NCBI GenBank assembly: GCA_030704615.1
Contig: CM060731.1
Span: forward strand, 21,328,001-21,392,000
Origin: Takakia lepidozioides
Lineage: Eukaryota; Streptophyta; Takakiopsida; Takakiales; Takakiaceae
Direction of reading: 5' to 3'
DNA length: 64,000 nucleotides
This document shows positions 11,570-23,000 of this stretch, one piece after another. The notes beneath the pieces were generated by a model, which saw nothing but the letters and a program-made list of their open reading frames with translations, did no database searches and was not told the DNA's origin. The stretch's first letter is position 1, and each line of letters begins with the position of its first letter. A program made the position numbers and the translations under genes.

Positions 11570-13674
11570 AGCTAGTGTCAAGAGCATCCGGAGTATCAGG
11601 TAGAATTGTGGTGGCTGAAGAAACGCTTTCTTCTGAGGAAAGTAAGGAGGTTTTGTGAGAGATTCAGCTAAGTATAAATCATTGAAGGGAAACAGAGATA
11701 CAGTGAGATTTTTCTGTGAGCTTAAGAGTCTGATTGATAACCGACACTTGGCTCATACAGTTTTTTGGCATAGAGGTGGTACTACCAGGTTGTTATAGAA
11801 GGTGGTGCATGTGGGTTGAAAGCTACAAAGAAACAGTGATTTTGACAGAAGCATACTGGAAACTTAATGCACTCACCTGGATGCATTAGAGGTTTGACTA
11901 AATTTTTTGAACTTGTTCAAGTTGCGGTTCAAAGACGTTCAGTAGTGCCCTTCCAGTTTTTGTTGCTGTGAGAGAGATATGAGAGAGAACATTGTGAATT
12001 ATTGAGCATCACTCCCCCTTCATCTACTGACAACCAATCCTCCTAGGTCAGATGTGGTCTTAAACACCTGCATGACTACACCATAACACAGCAACAGAAA
12101 GACAGTTTCCTAATTGAAGAAGATGTGTACTTGCTGTGGAGAAACTCTGGCATACAAGGAAAGAATTGAGACTAATTTTTTGCATAACCTCAAATTCTTC
12201 TGGTGTGCACAGAGAAAGCTTGTCTAGCCACTCTTCCTTCCACTATTACCACATCCATGCATACCTCCAACCCTGTAAAACCCCACTGTTTGCTTGTTGC
12301 AGACTATTCTCTCTCTCTTCCCCCCTCCTCATGAATTGCCATCCGATTTCTCCCTCTCTCTGTGTTGCCTCTCAAACCACCCAAGCCAAGACCTGAGCAG
12401 TTAAAAATGCAAATGAGGAGCTGCAAGACAGAATGGCTAGTCTCTCCTCATTGCAACAACACTGTTTCTCAGAGTCGATTGAGAGAGCCCCAAGCAGAGA
12501 GAAATTACATATTCTTACCCCATTCAGATACTTTCAAAATGAAAAACACCGAAACTGTTGACGACTCCGTTGCACCGAGATGAGACAGCCGATTGTAAGG
12601 AGTACCAATGATTTCGAATTGACATCTTGTTTGCGTAATAAGATCGGCTGAGAATGACAGCTTTCAGCTGTTCGCTCAAGGAATATGGAATTGGTTTGTG
12701 AGAGGAGGAGAGAGGGATGAAACCACGTCAGTGCCACGCAACAGTCTAGAGTCCCGTATGCCCGTGAGATGCTGGTTGGCGCGTGTCAAGAGCAAGGGGC
12801 GGAGAGGAGATCCTGTCTCCCCTAAAACATGGGGCTAGAATTAGGGAGGTCGTTAGGCAACTGTGCAACGACCCTTTGTTTTGTCGTTAGCGGATCCTCG
12901 GGCGTCCCTCGACAACAGATCCTTCGCTGTTCGATCTTTGTGCAACGAATGTAATCACAGCACGAGTTCCTAGAATGTGGGTGATTGCGATCTAACGGAG
13001 TTCGTCGATTGGGTCTTGCTGTTTCGTTGTGGGACAAACGACAGACACAATGTGAGGAATCGATCTGATGCGTACTCGTTCAATGTTCGGGGAAAGTTTT
13101 TGAAATCGTGCAGTACTAGAAGGTTATGCAAAACTTTTGGGGGAGACGACGATGGGATGGCAATGGAGGCAAGAGAGGGAGATCCCCTGGGCACAGTAGG
13201 AAAATAAGGTTGGTGGGGGGTTTCCAGGAAGGAAGGAGCGTTGAATGACTTGCTTGCTTATGCCACTGAAAGAGTCCGACATATAAATCGAAAGAGGAGC
13301 TGTTTTTGGAGCTTGAAATGACTAGAGGTAGACGAAAGGAAGAAATGTGAATCTGTTTTCCCTGCATATGATCAGAGCTGATTGAAGGAGGAGCACGAAC
13401 AGTCTGAAACAGGGGTGGGCGTTTGTTAGTTCCAGCACATCATGGGCTATGTCGCCTTAGGATCTGCATTGAATCAAGCTATGAAGTCTAGCCATACAAA
13501 CAAAGATCAATTGCACCATGAACTTGCCAGTTGCTTCGGTATTTGCGTTTGGACTAAGAAATCTCCAGCAGCTTGCTTGGGAGGAAGCCTGGTTCGTAGA
13601 TGAGCACCCGCGAAGTGGCAAGTGGAAAGGAGAGAAAAGAAGACAAGGCACTGGGAAAGGAGATATCGAGGAAG
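11570..13674. other. Intergenic between stress protein and enkurin
   Basis: The first few hundred bases are the likely 3' UTR of the stress protein. Pyrimidine-rich sequence follows around 12290-12360. No gene is recognised. In-frame ATGs upstream of the enkurin start (for example 13600) may be leader or an alternative start. The stretch should contain the enkurin promoter. Confidence 0.4.
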
Positions 13675-14515
13675 ATGTGGGAAACAAAGGAGAGCATTTA
13701 CAATCTCATCCCGCCCCCTGTTGTAATCAAACCCAAGACACCCCCGCCGACAGCAAAAGAGATTGTGCGTGGTCCTACCTCTCTCTCACACCAGAAACCA
13801 CTCAAGGGTTGATTGTCAAAACTTGGAGGGATTGCCAGGAGGTCCATTGTGCGAAGGGCTCACCAAATCCACATATGTTAGGAGTCTCTGATCCTTGCAG
13901 GGCTGTCCAGAAATGTTTCACAGCCTTAGTTCACGCAGTGATTTAGTTTCTGTATGAGCTCTCACTGAAAATGTTAGTTCGTTTCTTTTCTTCTTTTGTT
14001 TCTCTAGTTCTATGTCCCGTCTCTGTGCCTCCCGTGGATGTACAAACTTTCTATTATAATCTATTTGTTTGTTTGTTTGTTTGGTTCGAGGATGACGCAC
14101 CCATTTGTGGTGCCTTGCTTGTTTGTTAAGCATTCTTGTCCCATAAGCTCTTTCGGCTTTCCGGGGACGTTGTAAAGGTGTTCTCTTTCTTACGTTCTTT
14201 GCTCTCTCTTCTAAGGGCATTACAGAAGAGGTTCAGGTGCGGGCTCCCACAGTCTGCGGATAGAGACTGGTAGGTGGGAAAATCTGCAACGTGACCGACT
14301 ATGCCCCGTTTGCGCAGGGAACTCCAGGGAATCGAAAGTGAAGAACACTTCTTCTTTCTCTGCCCTTTATAGTATGAGTTCCGTGGGAAATTCAACTGTC
14401 TTATCCGGGATACCCAATCTCCTCCATTACGAGCATCACAAATGCTTTTGCAGCTTAGACCCTGTTGACTCTTAGACAATCCCTTGAGCATCAGTTGCTT
14501 TTGGGATGTTTGTGG

Positions 14516-14552
<37 letters not shown>

Positions 14553-17500
14553 TCTTTCTTTCTCTCGTTTGGCAGCCTACCTGCACGAGGCATTCACCCT
14601 TAGACAATCACTTGAACACTAGTTCTTATCTCTCTGGCTTCCTGTTTTCTCTCATGTTTTCTTTCCATTTTGTCCCATAAGCTCTATGAGCTTTCCGCGG
14701 ACGTTATAAAGCACCATTCCATTCCCTTGAAAGAAGCACCATTTCATTTTATTTCATTTCCCTTGAGCAGTAGTTGCTTCTGGGCTGCTTTTGGCTGTGG
14801 TTTTGTCTCTTCTTTCTTGCTTTTCCCATTTTGTCCCATAAGCTCTTTGAGCTTCCCGTGGTCGTTCTAAGGTTCCTTTCCCTCCCTTCCTCTCCTCTTT
14901 ACGTTTGTTCTTTCCCTCTCTATGCTAGGCTTGTGTTTCCATGGGAAGTTGTGGTCCAGCACTAAGGCCATGTAGACAAGTGGCGGGGGAGCCATCTGCA
15001 GAGGGAGCGCAAGGTCCGGCACGTCGTGACCCACATGAAGACCTTGATGCACGAGAAGGCTGCGGCCACTTTCGGCCACCTTCCCGGCTCCACAAAGCCT
15101 CTCACCAGCGAGTTTTTACTTAAGCACTCCAAGGAACCTCGACTCGTTTGCGGTACAACCTTCGTACTAATGGTTGGCATTGTCAATCTTCCTTCTACAA
15201 AATTGCACATAAAATCAACCCTTTGTAGATTCTACCTCTGATGCCACCGTTTGATTCACACAGAAGATGAAGACTGAGATTGTTGAAGTAGTTGACATCA
15301 CAATGATGCTTGCAATTACTGCATCATATGCAGGCGTTGACAGGTGCTCGACCAAAGCCAAGTCCAAGCCTCCCATTCCATCAAAACCACCGGTGCGATA
15401 TGCCTCCCCGACCATACATTTCATGGGGGACACTTTCATGCGCACCTTCTCAGTAACAATTCTCCCCACTGTCTATTCCTGGGCTAATACTTGCAAGAAT
15501 TTCCGGACACAGACCTGCTGCAACTTGTTGGAATGGCCCTTGGAAGGTTCAATGCACCATCTTAAATTGTCAGTTTACAAATACTCTATGTGGTAAGCCA
15601 TGGAAGAGGCTCAGACTAAGATAACCCCAGATAGATCATAGGAGCATGTCTACAGCTCAATGCTGCTCCGTGCCTTGCAGAATATGTTTGGGATAATTTC
15701 TGGCATTTGGGGCATTCTTCATCATCGTCTCATAATTTTCATAGGGTATCACTGATCTGGTGGCAGATTATTCAGGGTGAAAATTGTGGGGTTTGAATCT
15801 CTCAACCATGTCATTTCCATGGTTGCAGAAGTATGGACTTCAGAGCGGGAATGACTGGATAAAAATGAATGCTGTCAAAGTGATCAAAGCTGGTACCTCT
15901 GCTTTCCCTCCCTCCCTCGAGATTTTTTCTCCCAACTCCTTTAGCTTTCCTTGGTTCCTTCCTTTATTTTCTTTACCTATGTGTGGCTCTCCTCCTTACC
16001 GAACCATTGGACATTGAATAGTTGTTGCTTTTGGGCTGCCTATTGAGAGCCCTACTTCTTTCTTTTGTCCCTGCCTAGGCACTATACCAGGGCAGACATG
16101 GCTTGCCTATGCCGCTGAATCTAGCATTGATAGAGCAGGTGGAAACATGTCGGTCCACCGCAGAGCACCTCACAACTCACCTCAACACTCTTGAGGCATC
16201 CCAAAATAATCTACAGCAGACTTAAGGATTTGCAAACACACACTTCCTCTCGTGACACCCAAATCACCACTGTGAAGGCAACCATCACTTCTTTACAGGA
16301 AAGAAATGTAGCGCACAGAGAGAAGGTATCAACCTCGAACCAGCTTTTCTAACCCGCAAGTCTGTTGGAGGAATGACAATTCTTCAAAGCCCTCAACATC
16401 TGGGTCACTGGAAAATTGGGGACTATGACTGAGGAGATCCTTTAGAGGCAGCTACCTGTTCATTCAGTAGAACCTTGCTCTCCCTTGGGGGGCAGCTGGG
16501 ATTGACGGAGTTTGGCAAGCACTAGGGTGCCGTGTCTTGTTCACAAATTTCAAAGACAAGACATCAACAGATAGAGTCTTCAAACAACACTCGCAACTGT
16601 GAGACCAATTGATTTACATCATTGATGATTTCGTCTCCCGGCAATATAACAACATGAGATCACAATTCAGCCAAGTCTGTGAGGCTAGGGCACAGGGGAA
16701 ATGAGCTACTATTGAGACAGAAGGTCATTGAACGTGATCGCCATCCTCCAACAGGACACTAGGGATTGAGATACTATGAGCCAACTTCACGATCACATCT
16801 ACCAATGGGCTCATGGAATGACTTCCGCTCTGGAGTCACACAAGGTCACTGTTCATTTTTTTGTTCTGGATGTATATGCATATGATGGTTTTGTATGCCG
16901 AATTTGCTTTGCTTACCCCAGCTTGAGGCAAGATTTGGACTCACTATACCCTTGACAAGGTTTAGATCTCTCCCCCAAAGTATTTAACAGATGGGACCCT
17001 CTCTACATCTATAAGACTCACAGTGGCTGGCTTAAAGACATGCTGCTATGCTCATATCTCCATGCTCTTTGAATGCCACAGCCTCTCTCTCGAATTCCTG
17101 CTGCCACAAAACCAGGGACATTACTGAGGACCAGAAATGCCTGGCAGCATTCCTACATGAGGCTCTCTACCTTAGAGAATCTCTTGATGTTGAACGTTGA
17201 ACGCAATTTTTTGAGCTGCTTGCTGAGTGCCCCACTTCTTTCTGCTATCATATCTTTCTTTTCCCCTCATAAGCTCTTTGACTTTTCGTGGACATTATAA
17301 AGTTCCTCTTCTTTCTTTTCCTATCCTTTCCTCTCTTATTTAAATCTTTCCGCTCAAACTATTGTGGGGTCAATGGCCACAAGGCTACTGCAAACAACGT
17401 CTTATGAGTACATTCTTTATGAAGTCTTCCCTTTTCTTTAGTCCAACATCTGAATATCATAGGCAGGTTCATCAGTTAGAATTAAGCTTATTGAAACATA

Positions 17501-18818
17501 CAGGACTACAGTCTAATGGTCCAAGGCTATGGTAATGGTCACAAGGCCATCTTGATAAAAGAAAGCATCATATTCACTAGGACATTGTCTCTTCTAACCA
17601 GAAGTACAAGTGAGTGTCGCCTCATGTTGCAATTGTGGGGGATTGGTGGGCTCTTGGTGCTCTAGTTCCTGATAAACCGAAGGCGGCCAGTTATTATGTT
17701 GATAAACCCAACTATGGGAAAATACCAATATATCTGGCAAAGAGAATGCAGAAGGCAGCCGATAAAGCTTTTCGGGAGAGTCCTGAGGAGCAGGCCAAAA
17801 AATGCAAGCATCCTGGCACACGCAAGTATGTAGCCTTTCCATTGACTTGGGCAGGGGAGGAAGGAAATGAAATGAAATGAAATGACATGGTACTGTACTT
17901 TATAGCGTCCGCGGAAAGAGACATCGAATGGAACTCACTTGGATGTTAACTTTGGGACTTTGAAATTTCACAACTTAAGGCATAATGGATGCTGGAACTT
18001 TACTGCTGCAACTTCCCGGAGTTATTTACTGCTTGACTCAACAGGTGATATGTAAGATGTAGATATGATATCAAATCTCAAATGAAGAACCACACGTGGC
18101 CTAATTACAATCTCATGGTGCAGTTTTCTTACACATCACCCGCATGTGTAGGCTAGAAGACCCCGAAAGGCAAGAGCTAATTACAAATTTGAAGCTAAAA
18201 TGGGCACATGTAAATGCCGAGTACCGAAGATTGCCTGTCACATTAGATACCAAGTCAAAGCAGGACCGAAATGAGAGGTTTTCTGTCGCTCCCTCTTTAA
18301 CCAAATGTCACATTGCAGTTTGCTACAATGGAAGTCAATAGCCTTGCAATGGGTAATAATTGTCCAAGAAGCAATTAAAGTCCCATAATCATAGAAAATG
18401 AGCACCTTGTCTCTCTTTAAATTGTTCTCTCTTTGGTAAGAAGAAGGCCCAGTCTCAATCATATATCCAGAGCATTTTCAAGATTCATGTAGACCTGCAT
18501 CTGTCATCCACTTACACCACCCTATGTTGGCCCCGAGATGGGCTATGCGATGTACTGCAAACTTCCTTTACTTTTCCATGGTTTCTCTTGCAAATCAAAT
18601 CCACAAACAATTGTATTTCAGGTCTTCCTAGTTAATTGTTTCGGGGCATCCAACACAGGCTCGCTATAGGCACTCATGTACCGTTGCTGTCATTGTTGTG
18701 TAGGTATGAGAGAACACTTACAGAACTTGAGAAAGATGTTGGAATACTGTCTCGCCGGAATGTCTTAGTTTCCGAGGGTGAGGGGACCTCGATCAAGTCT
18801 GGCACTGGCGACCTTTAG
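13675..18818 (+). CDS. ENKUR: Enkurin (axonemal microtubule inner protein)
   Basis: Enkurin is a conserved ciliary/flagellar protein (FAP106 in Chlamydomonas, ENKUR in animals) that lies inside doublet microtubules. The hand-built exons are 13675-13807, 14976-15152, 15334-15392, 15829-15892, 17666-17825, 18152-18277 and 18704-18818, giving about 277 residues (mouse is 256). Diagnostic pieces: ESIYNLIPPP at the N-terminus, EFLLKHSKEPRL, KPPIPSKPP, YGLQSGNDWIKMNAVKVI, then the enkurin domain VPDKPKAASYYVDKPNYGK and PIYLAKRMQK, a helix ERQELITNLKLKWAHVNAEY, and the C-terminal coiled coil YERTLTELEKDVGIL. Every junction from exon 2 onward is phase-consistent. The exon 1/2 junction is the weakest part: an alternative in-frame ATG is at 13600, and acceptors at 14966, 14975 and 15001 are all possible. 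In a plant it would be needed only in flagellate sperm. Confidence 0.88.
14136..14880 (+). repeat. Three copies of the CATAAGCTCTTTGAGC dispersed repeat
   Basis: Copies end near 14136-14178, 14669-14715 and 14831-14877, all in enkurin intron 1. Each has TTGTCCCATAAGCTC, a GAGCTTTCC-like block, then GGACGTTATAAAG or a close variant. The second is followed by ATTTC repeats. The upstream parts also share a C/T-rich stretch with a GTTGCTT(T/C)TGGG(A/C)TG motif. A (TC)n microsatellite at 14521-14550 and a (TTTG)n run at about 14064-14083 lie between them. This looks like a SINE or MITE family. Related copies are at 17271, 17864 (minus), 25182, 36513 (minus), 39495 and 50078 (minus). Confidence 0.7.
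15893..17665 (+). other. Enkurin intron 5 with degenerate repeat-like sequence
   Basis: This is the largest enkurin intron. Between about 16090 and 16900 one frame reads like a coiled-coil protein with stops (for example ITSLQERNVAHREKVSTSNQ). It may be a decayed retroelement gag-like region, but I cannot assign it. A copy of the CATAAGCTC repeat ends near 17302. A plus-strand LINE 3' tail (GGCCACAAGGCTAC then CTTATGAGTACATTC) lies at about 17366-17416. Confidence 0.4.
17864..17922 (-). repeat. CATAAGCTC-family repeat, inverted partial copy
   Basis: AAATG repeats are followed by ACTTTATAGCGTCCGCGG and AAAG, the reverse complement of the CCGCGGACGTTATAAAGT end of the family. It begins about 40 bp after the exon 5 donor of enkurin, inside the following intron. 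Confidence 0.65.
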
Positions 18819-20046
18819 TTTCCAGTCTACCGCAGAATGCATGCGTGGAGCCAACCACCCAAGTTGATCAGACACTACAGTTTAAACTTATTTGATCACT
18901 GATGTACTGATGAAAACTTATGTGTCAGTCGAGCTGGTGCACTTCTGAGAAGGGGGCAGGCACACCAGAACCTGCAATCTCTGTCAACTCTCTTCTGCAA
19001 GCAGTGTCACATTAACTAGTGGCAAGCTAGCTAATGACGAAGGCAGGGAAGACCTCCGTCTTTTGTAGCTAGAGTTGACCAGTACTTCAGCCAGCCTGAA
19101 GGAACATTCACAGCATCATGTGTGAAACACTTCCACTCAGTTTCCACTGGTGACCATAACTGCTCAACATCCTGAATATCAATATTTAAGGAACCTTATC
19201 TGTGAATCAGAAGGCTTTAGATCCCACCACAGGATCCGATCATCCTTCTCTCAGCACGGTCGTTCACAATCCACACCTAGCTCCAGCAGTACATCGGCCA
19301 CCAGCATGCTGTCTTCTTCAGTTAGATCTTGCCTGGTATAGTATGCTGTTTATGTACAATCTAAAATTGTAGCCCATTGATGTACATGATCTGATAACCA
19401 TAAACTACCTGAGCACAAGATGGTGCATTGCACACTGGAACAGTGCAAGCTGCCTCTTGAATTCCATTCAGATGTTCCTATCTTTCCATGAACTTGTGTG
19501 AAGCGTCTCTCTCTCCTGCGTAGCTACTGCTACTACTGGTTGTACAGGAAAAGGCATATTGCAAAGGCTCGGGCAACTTTCCACAGTGATTAAGATGGTC
19601 TGACATTTGGATTTTGATATTTGCATACTTTTCCACTAATTCATTGGAGTGAGGTTTAGCCTGCTAGGTTTCTCCAAGTATGAATTAGAATGTACTCATA
19701 AGATGTTGTTTTCAGATATTCCTCCAGAAACCGCTTCAAACAAAAACAATCTGCTGTGTGAATTCCAAGCATGAATTAGAATGTGAGTGTGACATAGAAT
19801 GTCAATTAGTCTCACTCCAAGCCTGCCACCAGAAAGGGGTATTTTAGATCCCTTTCCCAGAGATGCGACCACAGTCTGCAGTATCCGAGTCTAGACTTCA
19901 ACAGGTGGTTCTTTACCACACTCAAAGACTAGAAATGGCATTGACCTACACACGATTTACTAAAAAAATGAAACAACTTCAAAGTCAGATTCAAAAATAA
20001 TTTGCCCTATCAGAGTCTTTCCCATTCTAAAAAACTAAAGGTAGAT
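18819..20046. other. Convergent 3' ends of enkurin and AAE13
   Basis: No gene is recognised. It holds the 3' UTRs of two converging genes. A 75-bp LINE-tail insert (19693-19767) is flanked by near-identical 17-bp sequences ending GAATTAGAATGT (19676-19692 and 19768-19784), a target-site duplication with one mismatch. Confidence 0.55.
19693..19767 (-). mobile_element. Ultra-short LINE 3'-tail insertion with TSD
   Basis: The insert starts ACTCATAAGATGTTGTTTTC, the reverse complement of the LINE 3' end seen at 20170. It is flanked by 17-bp direct repeats differing at one base, so it looks like a severely 5'-truncated retroposition event. Confidence 0.65.
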
Positions 20047-23000
20047 TTACATGGTTGTGGCAGGTTTCAGAAGAATTGCCTTCAGCTCCTTCTTGTTCAC
20101 CTGTCCAACATCAACCCCCAACATCACTGAGGATATAATCAAACTTCTTATCGTGCACATCGAGTGATAAAATGTAATCATAAGATGTTGTTTGCCGTAG
20201 CATTGTGGCCATTGACCCCGCGCCCAGAATGAGCGGAACACAAAGGGACATAACCTACCTTTGTCAGGGGCTGACGATGGTAGTAAGAACCATTGATCTG
20301 GGTTTCCCTGATATCCTCTAGAAATCCCTTTACAGAAGTGTCAACCTGCTGTGTGTGGTTTGCCCAATAACTAGGCCCTAAAAGGGCCTGAGCTTCTGGC
20401 TCAGCCTCGAGACTTTAAAAGTTGGTAAACAGAGGTACAGGCACAATTCCTTGATAGATTTGAAGAGAGCGTCTCTCTGGTGAGAGAACCCCGGAGAATG
20501 AATCAGGAAATGAATATTGTCTTCAGGTTGCCAGCACAACGGGCAATTGCACTCCCCTTTCCTCTCTGCTTCTGTTTGCTGTTCAAAGGTAGGCTTCCCG
20601 CCCTGAGTTTAAATTTCAGTCTAGTGCCGAGAGTGGGTAGACCCTTGAGGTCATACATGATGGCCTCCCCATGCCACAGAGGAAACAAGTTCAGGGAAGT
20701 TTTCTGCCTAACTTCGTTTTCATCAGACAATTTCCTGGCAACAGACAGAGCTTTGGACATTACAGATTTATCCAGCATGGTCAAGACTTTCGGGCTAAGA
20801 TTCGGATCCTTGAGAATCTCTTCTACAGGACTTGGCCTGTTTGACAGGGCGATCCTGTTTCCAAGATATAGAGTCGATTAACTTTGGATATCTGATGTTG
20901 GACATATGTTGCAGCTGACCCCACCACCTGACCTTGGATTCATCTCGACCGGAGCTTAAGGAAGGGATGCCAAACTCACCCCGAACAGCCACATTGGCTG
21001 TTTTGGAGCATGCTGACATGCACTCCCCAAGCACCCCCACTTGAATGGATTCTAGAGACTTAGCCTGGTTGGAGTTATCAACCCATATTGCAGATGCGTA
21101 CTCCAAGGCAGGTCTAATAACGCGACAAAGCATGGTTTTCTTAACCTCAGAGTTGATCCCTCTGCAGTGGAAAAATTTAGTGAGACCAGCACTTTGCGCT
21201 TGCCAGTTTGAACTTTCTGAAGCATCCCAATTACAGGTGGAGGAAAACTCAACACCGAGGTATGTGTAGGAAGGGAGGACCGGAATCTCTTGGCTTCCCC
21301 ACTGCCACTTGAGATCACCTCCTCCCTCTCCTCGGTACATCGAGTGATAGAGAGACGGGGGGAGAGAGATGATGGAATGCAGAGCTCCACTCCCATGTGG
21401 AACAGCTAGTCGTCTCTATCACCATTCAAAACCGAGAACTTTAGTCTAGCTGCTAATAGAAATGAGTTAAATCGTCAGGGGAGAGAGAGACCTTCCCCAT
21501 GGCATTGCGTGGCAAAGATTCCCAAACTAGTAAGTGCTGCGGAATCTGCACACACATGAACAACAGGAATTAGAACTCCATTATGATGACATCCCAACTT
21601 CCTGCACAGAACTGTACAGGTTAATGTATAATCTCGTGTTTCAATGAGGGGTCGTCTTTACTGACAGTTGTGGTGGAGTATTGGATGAAGGGCTGATATT
21701 AACACCATACCAGAAAGGATGACATTGATTTTTACATATGACATAAATCTCTGGTGAGAAGATTGCGAAGGTCGAGACTATGAACTCTTGACTAGTCCAG
21801 TGAATATTGGCTGTGACAAACCCTTCGGGGCAGAATTGGCAGGGGATATCAACTCTCCTGAGCTAGATATTTTCTGTGTGTGTATATATATACTATACAT
21901 ATATATATGTATAGATGTGGAGAGTGAAAAGGGAGGGGAGAGGGAAATGAGCACCAACCTTGTAGGGAGCTAGTCGTTCTCGTGCCCATTTGTGGAGTGC
22001 TTGCAAAGTAAGGACAGGCTCTGACTTGGCAGCTGCTTGAGCAGCCAGAACTTCATGGGGTACCACCACTGCTGATATTATCTCACCGTAGTCTTTGTCA
22101 GGTAATCCCATGACTGCACACTCAGCTATGGCCGGATGCTACAGAAACCCAACAAACACAACTTCATATTTTAAGAGCAAACTCTAATCTCCACCCTGGC
22201 AATCAAGCCCACATACAACAAACCTTTCAACATGCCAAATCCTTGTCCCTTCATGATGGCCAACAACAAACCCACATATCAAGTTCAGTGCATGCAGGTC
22301 TCACCAAATATAGGCTACATGACCAGACAGCAAAGCCCACCAGGAACCTACAAGAACATGGAGATGGCAGATCACAGAGGATGTCCATGACACATGCTTG
22401 TCAAACTTGTACTGCATACCTGAAGCAAAACACCTTCAATCTCAAGTGCAGAAAGCTTGTAGCCTCCTGACTTGATTATGTCGACACTTGTACCTGCACA
22501 CTGAACAAACCAACTGAGCAAACTCCTTCACAATACCTGTGAATGTTATTCCTAGAGGTGAAAATGCCCACCTGGGAAAGATGTTATGATGACCAGTTTT
22601 GTCCAGATTGTGCAGGTAAGGAGAAGAGAAGACCGAAAATTTGATGTGATGTGGACAATATGGTTGACCTTTTCTGTACTCGCTAAACTGGTAGTGGATT
22701 CCTCCAGAAAATTCACTTTGGTTTAAAGCATCAGGGTAGTTCAATTCCGGGTAGCCCAATATTTCTTGTCATTTCCCTTCAAGGGAGAAATAACCATTTC
22801 ATTGGCACAATGCATGGAGCAGCAAACTGAGCCTCCACTGAGGCTACAATTTGACAGAGTTCTGATGCAGGTAGCTATCAGCTATGCAAATGCACATGAA
22901 CATTGACAGAGATAAGCAGAGAGAGTAATGGAGCGACAGCCCAACTGATGGAGAGAGGATCAGATAGACAGAGCAAACCCACACCTGGTGCAGTGAGACA

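Noticed and set aside
14941..15123. Frame starting MGSCGPALRPCRQVAG as the enkurin start
   Set aside because: It is out of frame with the conserved HSKE segment. The enkurin frame is the one containing THMKTLMHEK.
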